Source: a virus
IMG/VR virus record: IMGVR_UViG_3300048908_000156
Span: 1-54,284 of that record
Length of the DNA: 54,284 bases
Reading direction: 5' to 3' (one strand)
Made by a program: the position numbers and the translations under genes. The number at the start of each line of letters is the position of its first letter. Position 1 is the stretch's first letter. Under the pieces are notes generated by a model. It ran no database searches. It saw only the letters and a list, made by a program, of their open reading frames with translations, and was not told where the DNA came from. Below, piece after piece: positions 8,915 to 15,661 of the stretch.

Positions 8915-9183
8915 CCACGCCGGAGGGGGTGCTGCTCCACACCCCCGACGGCGACACCATCGACTGCCTCCTGGTGCGGCTGGGAGTCATCGACGGGCTG
9001 GTGGTCTGGGAGGCGATGCCCGAGCGAGCCCCGACCGGCTTCGGCCAGGAGCCCGGCTGGTACGTCACCGTCCGAGTGCTCCCCGACGGCTGCACGATCC
9101 GGCTGTGCCTCCCCGATGACTTCGACGTGGACCGCATGTTCATCCCGCCCGCCATCGACGGCCCGCAGGACACCACCGGGTAG
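8911..9183 (+). CDS. Hypothetical beta-rich protein
   Basis: 90 residues from a GTG coupled to the preceding stop. It is mostly beta-strand (VLLHTPDGDTIDCLLVRLGV, WYVTVRVLPDGCTIRLCLPD), with three cysteines that do not form an obvious metal site. It is the last gene of the P1 operon; the repeat array at 9195 follows its stop. No family recognised. Confidence 0.6.
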   Translation: MTTPEGVLLHTPDGDTIDCLLVRLGVIDGLVVWEAMPERAPTGFGQEPGWYVTVRVLPDGCTIRLCLPDDFDVDRMFIPPAIDGPQDTTG

Positions 9184-9194
9184 TCCAGGGCCCT

Positions 9195-9236
9195 CCAGGG
9201 CTCTCAGGGGCTCTCAGCGGCTCTCACAGGCTCTCG
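9195..9236. repeat. Tandem 10-bp repeat, GGCTCTCA core
   Basis: CTCTCA or CTCTCG recurs at 9201, 9211, 9221 and 9231, exactly one helical turn apart, each preceded by GG, and a degenerate CCCTCC unit sits at 9191. The same CCAGGGCTCTCA string recurs at 12641-12652, also just upstream of a class A promoter. The phasing suggests cooperative protein binding (operator or iteron). Confidence 0.7.
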
Positions 9237-9273
9237 ATGTTCACCGCTCAGATCGCGGGGCTCCCGGTAGGGG

Positions 9274-9320
9274 TATAGTGCCGGAGACCGGCCCGCCACA
9301 CGGGCGAGCCGACGACCCGC
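9274..9320 (+). promoter_or_regulatory. Class A promoter P2 with leader element
   Basis: TATAGT is at 9274-9279, preceded by GGTAGGGG. The -35 is weak; no TTTAGG-like hexamer lies at 17-18 bp. The leader element GACCCGC is at 9314-9320, followed by AGGAGG and the ATG at 9332. The 10-bp repeats lie about 40 bp upstream of the -10. Confidence 0.6.
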
Positions 9321-9331
9321 TAGGAGGAGTC

Positions 9332-10375
9332 ATGGCAGAGACCACGACGGTCACGACCTTGCCTGAGGAGGTGATCGCACAAGACGCCCAGTACGAGGCC
9401 GCCATCCACGGCGGCCGGAGTGCCGAGGTGAAGCGTGACCGGCTGCGCTGGGAGTGGACCCGCTGCCCGCTGGGACCGGGGCTGAGCAACAGCGAGTACG
9501 CCCGGCAGGTGAAGCGCGACGAGTCAAGCATCCGGGCGAGCATCGAGGCGCACGAGACCGTGATTTCCGGGGGTGACCCGACAATCACGGAGGAGGCCGC
9601 GTGCCTGTATGGAGAGCGGCACCTGATTGACGCCCCGGAGGTGGAGCAGGAGGAGCCGACTGACGAGGAGGTGGCCGAGCACTACAAGGCCAAGATCACC
9701 GTCACCCGCTCCGCCGCCTACGCGCTGGTGTGCGAGACCTTCGCTGCGCTGCGCAACGTGACGATCAAGACCGTTACCGGCAACGCGACCTGGACGCCGC
9801 TCACCCAGGAGGCCATGCGCCGGATTGAGACCGGGGTGGACCTGGACGCCGCCGACGCTGAGGCCAAGATCAAGGCCATCGCCAAGGACGTGCTGGACGA
9901 CGACGCCCAACGCGAGGCCCGGGTCCGGCAGATCAAGACCTGGATGGCTAAGAACCGGGCCGTCCCAGGGACGCAGGTCACCCTCAACGACGCCCGCAAG
10001 ATGATGGTGCGGATCGAGGACCGGATGGCCCGCACCGGCGAGACGTTCACGACTGCCGCCCGCTACCAGCGGGAGTGGGACTGGAAGCACCGGGAGGCCG
10101 AGCGGATCAAGAACGAGCAGCGCGCCGCTGCCCGACAGGCGGTGCTCGACCTGGCACAAGCCGCCGCCGAGGTCCGAGGCGCCGCCGAGCGGGTGGTCAA
10201 GGCCGTACGCCGCATCGAGGTGGAGGCCGTGCCGATTGCCGCCGAGGAGCGTGACCTGTATCAAGAGGACTTGGACGTGGCTGAGGCTGCGATCAGGCTG
10301 GCCCGGGTGGCGCTGCGCGGGGAGTCCGGGACCGACTGGGACGCCGCCCTGGCACGACTGGCTGACCGGCCATGA
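9332..10375 (+). CDS. Hypothetical protein with N-terminal HTH-like segment, candidate regulator
   Basis: 347 residues from an ATG directly after TAGGAGGAGT. An N-terminal segment (about 45-75; SNSEYARQVKRDESSIRASI) resembles a helix-turn-helix. The middle (about 115-215) is mixed, and the C-terminal third is strongly helical and Ala/Arg/Glu-rich, probably coiled coil (about 235-320). It has its own promoter with a phased repeat array upstream, which fits an autoregulated DNA-binding protein. It is not recognisable as a known family; a ParB/KorB-like or nucleoid-type role is possible. Confidence 0.6.
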   Translation: MAETTTVTTLPEEVIAQDAQYEAAIHGGRSAEVKRDRLRWEWTRCPLGPGLSNSEYARQVKRDESSIRASIEAHETVISGGDPTITEEAACLYGERHLIDAPEVEQEEPTDEEVAEHYKAKITVTRSAAYALVCETFAALRNVTIKTVTGNATWTPLTQEAMRRIETGVDLDAADAEAKIKAIAKDVLDDDAQREARVRQIKTWMAKNRAVPGTQVTLNDARKMMVRIEDRMARTGETFTTAARYQREWDWKHREAERIKNEQRAAARQAVLDLAQAAAEVRGAAERVVKAVRRIEVEAVPIAAEERDLYQEDLDVAEAAIRLARVALRGESGTDWDAALARLADRP

Positions 10376-10833
10376 GCGAGCGGATCGAGAACCTGGCCGT
10401 GACGATGTTCGAGACGCTGGCCGAGTGCCCCGAGCCCATGCAGCGCGACACGATCATGGCGATCATGGGCATGACATCAGTGGTGGAGTTCCACGACGTG
10501 AAGGGCGCCCTCCAGGACGCCCTGGGTGGAGCCGACACGATCACCGTGATCGGAGAGCCGACTGCTGACGAGGGTGGCTGGTACTACTCCCTGGAGGCTG
10601 ACGGGGCGAGCGAGAAGTCACGCGTGTATCTGGCGTACAAGGAACGCCAGATATTCGCCCGGCAGTCCCGAGCGTGGATGGTGGTCAACGCCCTGTGCCG
10701 AGCCTCCGACGCCCGCACCGTGAAGGGCCGGGCCCTGCGCCGACAGCGACGGAGCATCACCCGATCCCTGGAGGACACGCTGGACGTGATGACCGAACTG
10801 GGCATCGCGGACCTCCCCGCGATGCCTGGGTGA
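10372..10833 (+). CDS. Hypothetical protein
   Basis: 153 residues, start overlapping the previous stop (ATGA). The N-terminal part is helical (RIENLAVTMFETLAECPEPM), the centre has an acidic strand-rich region, and the C-terminal half is basic (VKGRALRRQRRSITRSLEDT), compatible with nucleic-acid contact. It is coupled to the candidate regulator gene. No domain recognised. Confidence 0.6.
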   Translation: MSERIENLAVTMFETLAECPEPMQRDTIMAIMGMTSVVEFHDVKGALQDALGGADTITVIGEPTADEGGWYYSLEADGASEKSRVYLAYKERQIFARQSRAWMVVNALCRASDARTVKGRALRRQRRSITRSLEDTLDVMTELGIADLPAMPG

Positions 10834-10843
10834 GACGGAGGGC

Positions 10844-10880
10844 ACACGCACCCGGCTGGGCTCCCCGGCCGGGTGCGTGT
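10844..10880. terminator. 13-bp hairpin abutting the P3 -10 box
   Basis: ACACGCACCCGGC (10844-10856) and GCCGGGTGCGTGT (10868-10880) are perfect inverted copies with an 11-base loop. The right arm contains the GTGCGTGT that precedes TATAGT in most class A promoters and its last T is the first base of the -10 box. It would serve as a terminator for the upstream operon, an operator, or both. Confidence 0.6.
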
Positions 10881-10903
10881 ATAGTGGTGCCAACGACCCG
10901 CCA
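10880..10903 (+). promoter_or_regulatory. Class A promoter P3 with leader element
   Basis: TATAGT is at 10880-10885 after GTGCGTG. The -35 region lies in the loop of the hairpin above and shows no clear consensus. The leader element GACCCGCCA is at 10895-10903, then GAGAGAGGA and the GTG at 10922. Confidence 0.7.
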
Positions 10904-10921
10904 CCGAGAGAGGACCCAGCA

Positions 10922-11134
10922 GTGCCCGACTACGAGAGCATGACCTACGCCGAGTTGTTTGACGCCCGGATCGAGGCCATCACCGCCCGCGACGCGATCA
11001 CCGTCACCGAGACGGCTGACGTGTACCGCGTGGGGGAGGCCGACGCCCTGGTCACGTACCTGGACGGCCTGATGCGCCCGATGGAGACCTGGCGCCCCGA
11101 GCACCCCGACTACCGCCGCCGGGTGACGGCATGA
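10922..11134 (+). CDS. Small hypothetical protein
   Basis: 70 residues from a GTG that follows GAGAGAGGA. It is acidic and helical (YAELFDARIEAITARDAITV, DALVTYLDGLM). First gene of the P3 operon, coupled to the next gene by ATGA. Function unknown. Confidence 0.6.
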   Translation: MPDYESMTYAELFDARIEAITARDAITVTETADVYRVGEADALVTYLDGLMRPMETWRPEHPDYRRRVTA

Positions 11135-11379
11135 CGACCGACGCCGCCCGCCGAGGCCGCACCCAACTGGCCGACGACGCCGCGCCCGAGGTGCTGGCCG
11201 CCGTGGCCGCCGCCGAGGCCGACGGATGCCGCTGGGTGTACGACCCCGAGGTGCACGGAGTGGTGGGGCTCGTGGTGCCCGGCACGAACCGCGCCCTGGT
11301 GGTGGTGTACGCCGACGGCGACTGGGAGATTGCCGACGCCCTGCACGAGACCTACATGACGGAGGGCTCCGATGCCTGA
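11131..11379 (+). CDS. Small hypothetical protein
   Basis: 82 residues. A helical N-terminal half (AADDAAPEVLAAVAAAEAD region) is followed by strands (CRWVYDPEVHGVVGLVVPGT, RALVVVYADGDWE). It is coupled to both neighbours by short overlaps. No family recognised. Confidence 0.6.
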   Translation: MTTDAARRGRTQLADDAAPEVLAAVAAAEADGCRWVYDPEVHGVVGLVVPGTNRALVVVYADGDWEIADALHETYMTEGSDA

Positions 11380-11593
11380 GGGGATGAGCGACTGGTGGAC
11401 CGGCTACCACGACGGCCGGTTCCTGGCGAAGCACCTGGCGAACTGGCAGGTGGCCGACCTCATCATCCGAGCCGAGCGGCACCGCGAGTCGGAGCGCCAC
11501 GACGACTGGGTGCGCGGGAACCGGGAAGGGCTCACCGACGCCCTCAGTGAGCGCGACACGACCTGGCGCGTGTACGCCGGGCTCCGGGCATGA
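11372..11593 (+). CDS. Small helical hypothetical protein
   Basis: 73 residues, overlapping the previous gene by 8 bases. It is rich in Trp, Arg and His (SDWWTGYHDGRFLAKHLANW) and mainly helical. No metal motif or known domain seen. Confidence 0.55.
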   Translation: MPEGMSDWWTGYHDGRFLAKHLANWQVADLIIRAERHRESERHDDWVRGNREGLTDALSERDTTWRVYAGLRA

Positions 11594-11787
11594 CCACGCT
11601 GGAGCCGCCCCGCAGAGACGAACCTCGCGGACATCGCTGCGTGTGCGTGCTCATCCACGGCGGCCGGGACGGGCGACGCGACCCGTGCTCCGCCAGAACC
11701 GCCAGTCCCGACAACCCGTTCTGTGATGACTGCGAGCAGGCCGGACACGCCGACCTGCCGCAAGCACGACGAGAGGAGAGAGCATGA
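11590..11787 (+). CDS. Small Cys-rich putative zinc protein
   Basis: 65 residues. HRCVCVLIHGGRDGRRDPC and NPFCDDCEQAGH supply five cysteines and several histidines in a zinc-ribbon-like spacing. It is one of many small metal-binding proteins in the early region. ATGA coupling on both sides. Confidence 0.55.
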   Translation: MTTLEPPRRDEPRGHRCVCVLIHGGRDGRRDPCSARTASPDNPFCDDCEQAGHADLPQARREERA

Positions 11788-12032
11788 CCGACACGCCGCG
11801 CTCCAGATGGGCAGGCCCGGTCGCCGTGTCCGGGGTGTTCACCGAGGAGCAGGCTCAGCGAGTCCAGGCCCTCCGGTGCGCCCGGGAGGTGCTGGAGGAC
11901 CGGCACGGCGGAGGCCCGTTCACCGCGACCTCCAGCACGACCGCGAACGCACCCGTCTCCCTGGTGCTCGTGGCCTCATGGATCATGGACCTGACACCCG
12001 AGGTCCCGACCCTGAGGACGGTGCCCGAGTGA
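11784..12032 (+). CDS. Small hypothetical protein
   Basis: 82 residues. Residues 19-45 form a helix (TEEQAQRVQALRCAREVLED), and a hydrophobic stretch near the C-terminus (SLVLVASWIM) is too short for a confident membrane span. Coupled to both neighbours; function unknown. Confidence 0.55.
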   Translation: MTDTPRSRWAGPVAVSGVFTEEQAQRVQALRCAREVLEDRHGGGPFTATSSTTANAPVSLVLVASWIMDLTPEVPTLRTVPE

Positions 12033-12241
12033 GCACCGAGGTGGAGGGCCGCGCCATCTGCGACGCCCGCGAGGCCCAGTGCCGGTGCCACAAGGACGCC
12101 GGACACGTCGAGGCCGGTGACCCCGTGCACGAGTGCGACCGCCGCCGATGCCAGGGCGCCTGGAGGGTCGATGACGGCGAGTTCACCGTGGTGCGGCTCC
12201 CGTACGCCGTGGGCATCCCCGACCCCTGGAGTACGCCGTGA
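12029..12241 (+). CDS. Small Cys/His-rich putative zinc protein
   Basis: 70 residues from a GTG overlapping the previous stop. CDAREAQCRCHKDAGH and HECDRRRCQGAW give five cysteines and several histidines, suggesting a metal-stabilised fold. It belongs to the same operon of small genes as its neighbours. Confidence 0.55.
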   Translation: MSTEVEGRAICDAREAQCRCHKDAGHVEAGDPVHECDRRRCQGAWRVDDGEFTVVRLPYAVGIPDPWSTP

Positions 12242-12624
12242 GCACCCACCTGTCACCGCTGGGAATCCGCACCCGGCTCGGACGGGACACCTGGGGCGTC
12301 CCCGAGGAGTTCGGACCCGACGGCTGGCTGTTCCGCACGAGGTCGGGGCCGATGGCGAGCGTGATCGTCAGCGTGGCCGAGCACGAGGGCTCCGACTGGG
12401 TGCACGCCTCGATAGCCCGCTCCGACCGGATGCCCGACTACGCCGACCTCGTGCACCTCCATGAAGCCGTGTTCCGGGACGGCTACGCCTACCAGTGCTT
12501 CGTGCCGGACCCGATGCACGTCAACATCCACGGCCAGGCCCTCCACCTGTGGGGCCGCCACGACGGAGCCCGAGTGCTGCCCGAGTTCAGCGACACCTTC
12601 CCCGGGATCGGCCGGACCATCTGA
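12238..12624 (+). CDS. Conserved phage protein, DUF7694-like
   Basis: 128 residues from a GTG. The pattern MASVIVSVAEHEGSDWVHAS then MPDYADLVHLHEAVF, the phrase AYQCFVPDPMHVNIHGQALH and a following LWGR matches a conserved phage family of unknown function. It is the last gene of the P3 operon. The family label is from memory of the pattern and should be confirmed by a profile search. Confidence 0.6.
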   Translation: MSTHLSPLGIRTRLGRDTWGVPEEFGPDGWLFRTRSGPMASVIVSVAEHEGSDWVHASIARSDRMPDYADLVHLHEAVFRDGYAYQCFVPDPMHVNIHGQALHLWGRHDGARVLPEFSDTFPGIGRTI

Positions 12625-12656
12625 GACGCGAGTCACGCCTCCAGGGCTCTCACCGG

Positions 12657-12728
12657 TTAGGTTCTGGAGCCCGTGCGTGTATAGTGGTGCATGAGGGCAG
12701 GCCACCGAGGCCCGCCCACCGACCCGCC
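12657..12728 (+). promoter_or_regulatory. Class A promoter P4 with leader element
   Basis: TTAGGT (12657-12662) and TATAGT (12680-12685) are 17 bp apart, with CCCGTGCGTG before the -10. The leader element GACCCGCC is at 12721-12728, directly before TGAGGAGG and the ATG at 12741. A CCAGGGCTCTCA copy at 12641 sits just upstream, as at P2. Confidence 0.8.
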
Positions 12729-12740
12729 TGAGGAGGCGCC

Positions 12741-13022
12741 ATGCCCGAGACCATGACCATCAGCGCGTACTGGATGCAGAGCCGCGACGACTACGGCAGG
12801 AGGGTCCAGACCCTCATCACCCACGACGGAGCCCGGAGCCTGGGCGTGGTGGTCACCATCCCGAGGCGGACGGCGCCGATGCTGGGCTACACCCACCTGA
12901 GCAACGACTGGACGGCCGACCTGGACGCCCCTGGCAAGGTGAGCCACCACCGGAGCCTCCCGGCGGCGAAGCACCACCTGGAGCGCGTGCACGGAGCCGT
13001 AGTGCCGGAGTGGCAGCGATGA
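12741..13022 (+). CDS. Small hypothetical protein
   Basis: 93 residues after a strong GAGGAGG. Mixed alpha/beta: strands near ISAYWMQSRDDYGRRVQTLI and LGVVVTIPRRTA, with a basic His-rich end (HHRSLPAAKHHLERVHG). First gene of the P4 operon. No family recognised. Confidence 0.6.
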   Translation: MPETMTISAYWMQSRDDYGRRVQTLITHDGARSLGVVVTIPRRTAPMLGYTHLSNDWTADLDAPGKVSHHRSLPAAKHHLERVHGAVVPEWQR

Positions 13023-13204
13023 GCACCGACGTGCTGCCCGGCGAGCGCGACTGCCCCTGGTGCCGACGGCCGTTCAAGGGGATGGGCGTGCTGGAGTTCA
13101 TCCGCGACCCCGACAACCCGTTCACCGGGATGCGGGCGACCGGCCGCGTGCTGTGCCTGCGATGCGGAGGCAACGGCCAGAACGTGAGGCCCGCCGATGC
13201 CTGA
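13019..13204 (+). CDS. Small zinc-ribbon protein
   Basis: 61 residues from the ATG at 13019, which overlaps the previous stop. CPWCRRPFKGMG and VLCLRCGGNGQ give two CxxC pairs about 35 residues apart, a compact zinc ribbon. Probably a small nucleic-acid or protein-binding module. Confidence 0.6.
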   Translation: MSTDVLPGERDCPWCRRPFKGMGVLEFIRDPDNPFTGMRATGRVLCLRCGGNGQNVRPADA

Positions 13205-13403
13205 GTCCGAGGTGTACCACCTGTACCGGGCGACCCTCCCAGACCGGGGGATCGAGGTGCTGGTCACGATATGGCCGGACGGGACCGCGACGGTCGCCAG
13301 CCGCACCCAGTACGAGTGGGGATCGTGGGGGCCGCCGACCGGGATGGTGCACCTCGAAGCCGTGCCCATCGAGGAGCAGCCGACTGTCGGGGGACCCGAG
13401 TAG
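13197..13403 (+). CDS. Small hypothetical protein
   Basis: 68 residues overlapping the previous gene by 8 bases. Predicted strands (EVYHLYRATLPDRGIEVLVT, GTATVASRTQYEWG) suggest a small beta-sheet protein. No domain recognised. Confidence 0.55.
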   Translation: MPESEVYHLYRATLPDRGIEVLVTIWPDGTATVASRTQYEWGSWGPPTGMVHLEAVPIEEQPTVGGPE

Positions 13404-13422
13404 CCTGACGCCTACCCCGCCA
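13401..13422 (+). promoter_or_regulatory. Degenerate promoter and leader element before the nuclease
   Basis: TAGCCT (13401-13406) lies upstream of a related element ACCCCGCCA (13414-13422) and AGAGGAGG before the ATG at 13434. It resembles the class A arrangement but the -10 and the element both deviate and no -35 is seen. Confidence 0.4.
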
Positions 13423-13433
13423 GAGGAGGCACG

Positions 13434-14528
13434 ATGTACGACCCCCGCAGCGACCTCACCCGGTACGACCAGGACAAGCCCCGGACCCTCCAGCAGAGCG
13501 TCGGACCCTCCAGCACCGGCGGCTGCCGGAGACAGCACGCCTACCGCTGGCACCAGACCCCGCCCGACCCTGGAGCCACCCGCTCCGAGGCCGCCGCCCG
13601 ATACGGGACGCTCCTCCACATGGGCTGGTCGGTGATGATCCGGCGGCTGGGCGAGCCGGGCCGCGAGCCGGACGTGAGGATCGAGATACCGGGCCTCCCG
13701 GCTCCGGGGTACGCCGACGACGTGGACTGGGCCGCCGCCGTGGTCACCGACCTCAAAACGACCTCCGGCCGGGCGTACGCCTCGTGGTGCACCTACGGCG
13801 TACCCGAGCGGTTCTGGGATCAGGTGGAGGTGTACGCCTACGGACTGAGGCGCCGGGCCCGCCTGCCCTGGACCCTGCGGATCGTGCTGTTCAACCGGGA
13901 GACCGGCGACGAGCAGCCGTTCGAGAGGCCCGCCGACCCGGCGTACGGCGAGCACCTGGCCGCCCAACTGGTCGCGGAGCAGGCCCGCCTAGAGGCCAGC
14001 GACAGCCCGTACGAGTTCCCACGCGACGGCGCCGGGCCGGGACGCGGGATGCCGTGCGACTGGTGCTCGTGGCTCCGCCAGTGCTGGGGCCCTGGCCGGG
14101 ACGGGATGAGCGCCCAGGCGAGCACCGTCGTAGACGACCCGGCCGAGGTCGCCGCCCGCGCCCGTGACTACCTGGCCGCCGGAGCGGAGGCCCGCAAGTT
14201 CAAGCGCGCCCAGGACGACGCCCGGGCGTTCCTCGAAGGACTCCCGGCTGGGCAGTACGAGGACGTGGTGCTCGGCTGGTCCGGCGGCAACCCCCGCCCT
14301 CCAGGGCCCGACCCTGACGCTATGGCCGAGACCCTGGAGTGGCTGGGCATCCCGACGCCGCTGCGTGAGGGCGGCCGGACCAACCGAACGATCCGGGTCA
14401 CGAAGGTCCCCGGGACGATTGCGGGGCCCGCCGCGAACGACGGGCCCCACGACTCCCGACCCGCCAGAGTCGAGGAGGCGCCACCCGAAGGCGGCGAGCA
14501 CCAGGGTACCCGAGAGGAGGCCCTGTGA
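13434..14528 (+). CDS. Cas4/RecB-like PD-(D/E)XK nuclease with Fe-S cluster motif
   Basis: 364 residues; start preceded by AGAGGAGG. The nuclease core shows GTLLH (58-62), a D at about 98, DLKTT (DxK at 106-108) and QVEVYAY (from 130), the motif order of RecB-family exonucleases. Cys31 with C208, C211 and C217 (CDWCSWLRQC) matches the four-cysteine Fe-S site of AddB/Cas4-type enzymes. It probably resects DNA ends and could supply single strands to the ERF protein encoded at 7767. The C-terminal 80 residues are Pro/Glu-rich and probably disordered. It overlaps the HNH gene by 4 bases. Confidence 0.82.
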   Translation: MYDPRSDLTRYDQDKPRTLQQSVGPSSTGGCRRQHAYRWHQTPPDPGATRSEAAARYGTLLHMGWSVMIRRLGEPGREPDVRIEIPGLPAPGYADDVDWAAAVVTDLKTTSGRAYASWCTYGVPERFWDQVEVYAYGLRRRARLPWTLRIVLFNRETGDEQPFERPADPAYGEHLAAQLVAEQARLEASDSPYEFPRDGAGPGRGMPCDWCSWLRQCWGPGRDGMSAQASTVVDDPAEVAARARDYLAAGAEARKFKRAQDDARAFLEGLPAGQYEDVVLGWSGGNPRPPGPDPDAMAETLEWLGIPTPLREGGRTNRTIRVTKVPGTIAGPAANDGPHDSRPARVEEAPPEGGEHQGTREEAL

Positions 14529-14863
14529 CGAAGCCGCCCAGGTGGGATCGGGACGAGTGGGAGGAAGCCTCCTACGCCCTCTGGCGCCGGTGCGGCGACC
14601 TGTGCGAACTGTGCGGGAAGCGCCTCCAGAACCGGGCCGAGCGGCACCACCGGCAGCGACGCCGGACGGGCGGCGACCGGCTCTCGAACCTGCTCCTGGT
14701 GCACCCCGAGTGCCACACCCGCATCCACAGTCAGCCGGAGTGGTCGAGAGCCAACGGGTACATCGTGAGCGCCTACGCGACTGACCCCGCCGGAGTCCCG
14801 GTGGCGATCCGCAACGCGAAGTGGCTCCTGGCCGACGACGGCACGAAGCACCCCATCGAGTAG
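14525..14863 (+). CDS. HNH endonuclease
   Basis: 112 residues from a GTG overlapping the nuclease stop. CELCGKRL then ERHHRQRR, SNLLLVHPECHTRIH completes an HNH/McrA-type site: CxxC, paired His, Asn, and CHxxIH. Such enzymes nick or cut DNA; small free-standing ones in phages often act in packaging or DNA processing. It is far from the terminase here, next to the Cas4-like nuclease. Confidence 0.8.
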   Translation: MTKPPRWDRDEWEEASYALWRRCGDLCELCGKRLQNRAERHHRQRRRTGGDRLSNLLLVHPECHTRIHSQPEWSRANGYIVSAYATDPAGVPVAIRNAKWLLADDGTKHPIE

Positions 14864-14866
14864 GCG

Positions 14867-14890
14867 TATACTCGGGGTGATGACCCGCCA
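14867..14890 (+). promoter_or_regulatory. Class A promoter P5 with leader element
   Basis: TATACT is at 14867-14872 at the end of the HNH gene, preceded by GGCG; the -35 is not clear. The leader element GACCCGCCA is at 14882-14890, followed by GAGAGGAG and the ATG at 14907. Confidence 0.65.
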
Positions 14891-14906
14891 CGAGAGGAGC
14901 ACCACC

Positions 14907-15107
14907 ATGACCGCCAGCACCGAACCGAAGTACGACATCACCGTGGAGCCGAAGTCCGGCGACGCCTTTCACGTCCTAGCCGCGACCCAACGTGGGCTCC
15001 GCCAGGCCGGGGCCCCGGAGGAGGAGGTGAAGGCGTACTACGCCGAGGCCACGAGCGGCGACTACGACCATCTGCTGGAGGTCACGATGCGCTGGGTGAA
15101 CCTGTGA
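14907..15107 (+). CDS. Small hypothetical protein
   Basis: 66 residues; the ATG at 14907 is chosen over one at 14880 because it follows GAGAGGAG. Mixed alpha/beta with an acidic helix (APEEEVKAYYAEATSGDYDH). First gene of the P5 operon; coupled to the next gene. Function unknown. Confidence 0.55.
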   Translation: MTASTEPKYDITVEPKSGDAFHVLAATQRGLRQAGAPEEEVKAYYAEATSGDYDHLLEVTMRWVNL

Positions 15108-15394
15108 CCAAGACCGACGTGTACCGCGACGGCCAGGTGCACGTCCAAGCCCGCAAGTGCTCCACCTGCATCTACCGCCCCGGGAACCTGATGCACCTGG
15201 ACCCCGGCCGCCGCGACGGCATGGAGGCCGGGGCCATCGCTCAGGGCGGTGTGATCCCCTGCCACCAGACGATCCACAAGGGCGGAGGCGAGGCCGTGTG
15301 CCGAGGGTTCTTCGACGTGGCGAAGCATCTGGGGCTCCTGCACCTGGCCGAGCGGATGGGCCGGATCACCTGGGTGGAGCCGGAGGAGAAGTGA
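15104..15394 (+). CDS. Conserved four-cysteine phage protein
   Basis: 96 residues from a GTG. CSTCIYRPGNLMHLDPGRR, then PCHQTI and VCRGFFD give four cysteines in the order found in a family widespread in actinophages. The spacing could hold Zn or an Fe-S cluster; which one is not known. It sits in the P5 operon between two small genes. Confidence 0.65.
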   Translation: MTKTDVYRDGQVHVQARKCSTCIYRPGNLMHLDPGRRDGMEAGAIAQGGVIPCHQTIHKGGGEAVCRGFFDVAKHLGLLHLAERMGRITWVEPEEK

Positions 15395-15555
15395 CCACCT
15401 CCAGGCGCCGACGCATCCGGCTGGTCGAGGACCCGGAGGGCTGGATGCACGACTGCACTCGTGACGGCCGAGGCCGGGTGATCGAGCCCCGCCCTCGCTG
15501 GCTCCCCTGGGGAGTGGTCACCTGCCTGTTCTGTGGTGGAGGTCGGCCGGTGTGA
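15391..15555 (+). CDS. Small Cys-containing hypothetical protein
   Basis: 54 residues from a GTG overlapping the previous stop. Basic N-terminus (TTSRRRRIRLV) and HDC ... CLFCGGG near the end, a possible minimal zinc site. Last gene of the P5 operon, followed by a terminator-like hairpin. Confidence 0.5.
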   Translation: MTTSRRRRIRLVEDPEGWMHDCTRDGRGRVIEPRPRWLPWGVVTCLFCGGGRPV

Positions 15556-15586
15556 CGGAGGCCACCGCCCCAGGCCGCCCCTCCGT
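15555..15586 (+). terminator. Terminator-like hairpin before P6
   Basis: ACGGAGG (15555-15561) pairs with CCTCCGT (15580-15586), followed by TTTGTG. The short T run makes it terminator-like; the same T run forms the -35 of P6, so one operon would end exactly where the next promoter begins. Confidence 0.5.
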
Positions 15587-15644
15587 TTGTGCGTGGACCC
15601 TGATGCGTGTATAGTTTCACCTATCACCACCCACCGACCCGCCA
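15586..15644 (+). promoter_or_regulatory. Class A promoter P6 with leader element
   Basis: TTTGTG (15586-15591) and TATAGT (15610-15615) are 18 bp apart with GATGCGTG before the -10. The leader element GACCCGCCA is at 15636-15644, then CGAGGAG and the ATG at 15662. Confidence 0.8.
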
Positions 15645-15661
15645 ACCGAGGAGCCCGCACC

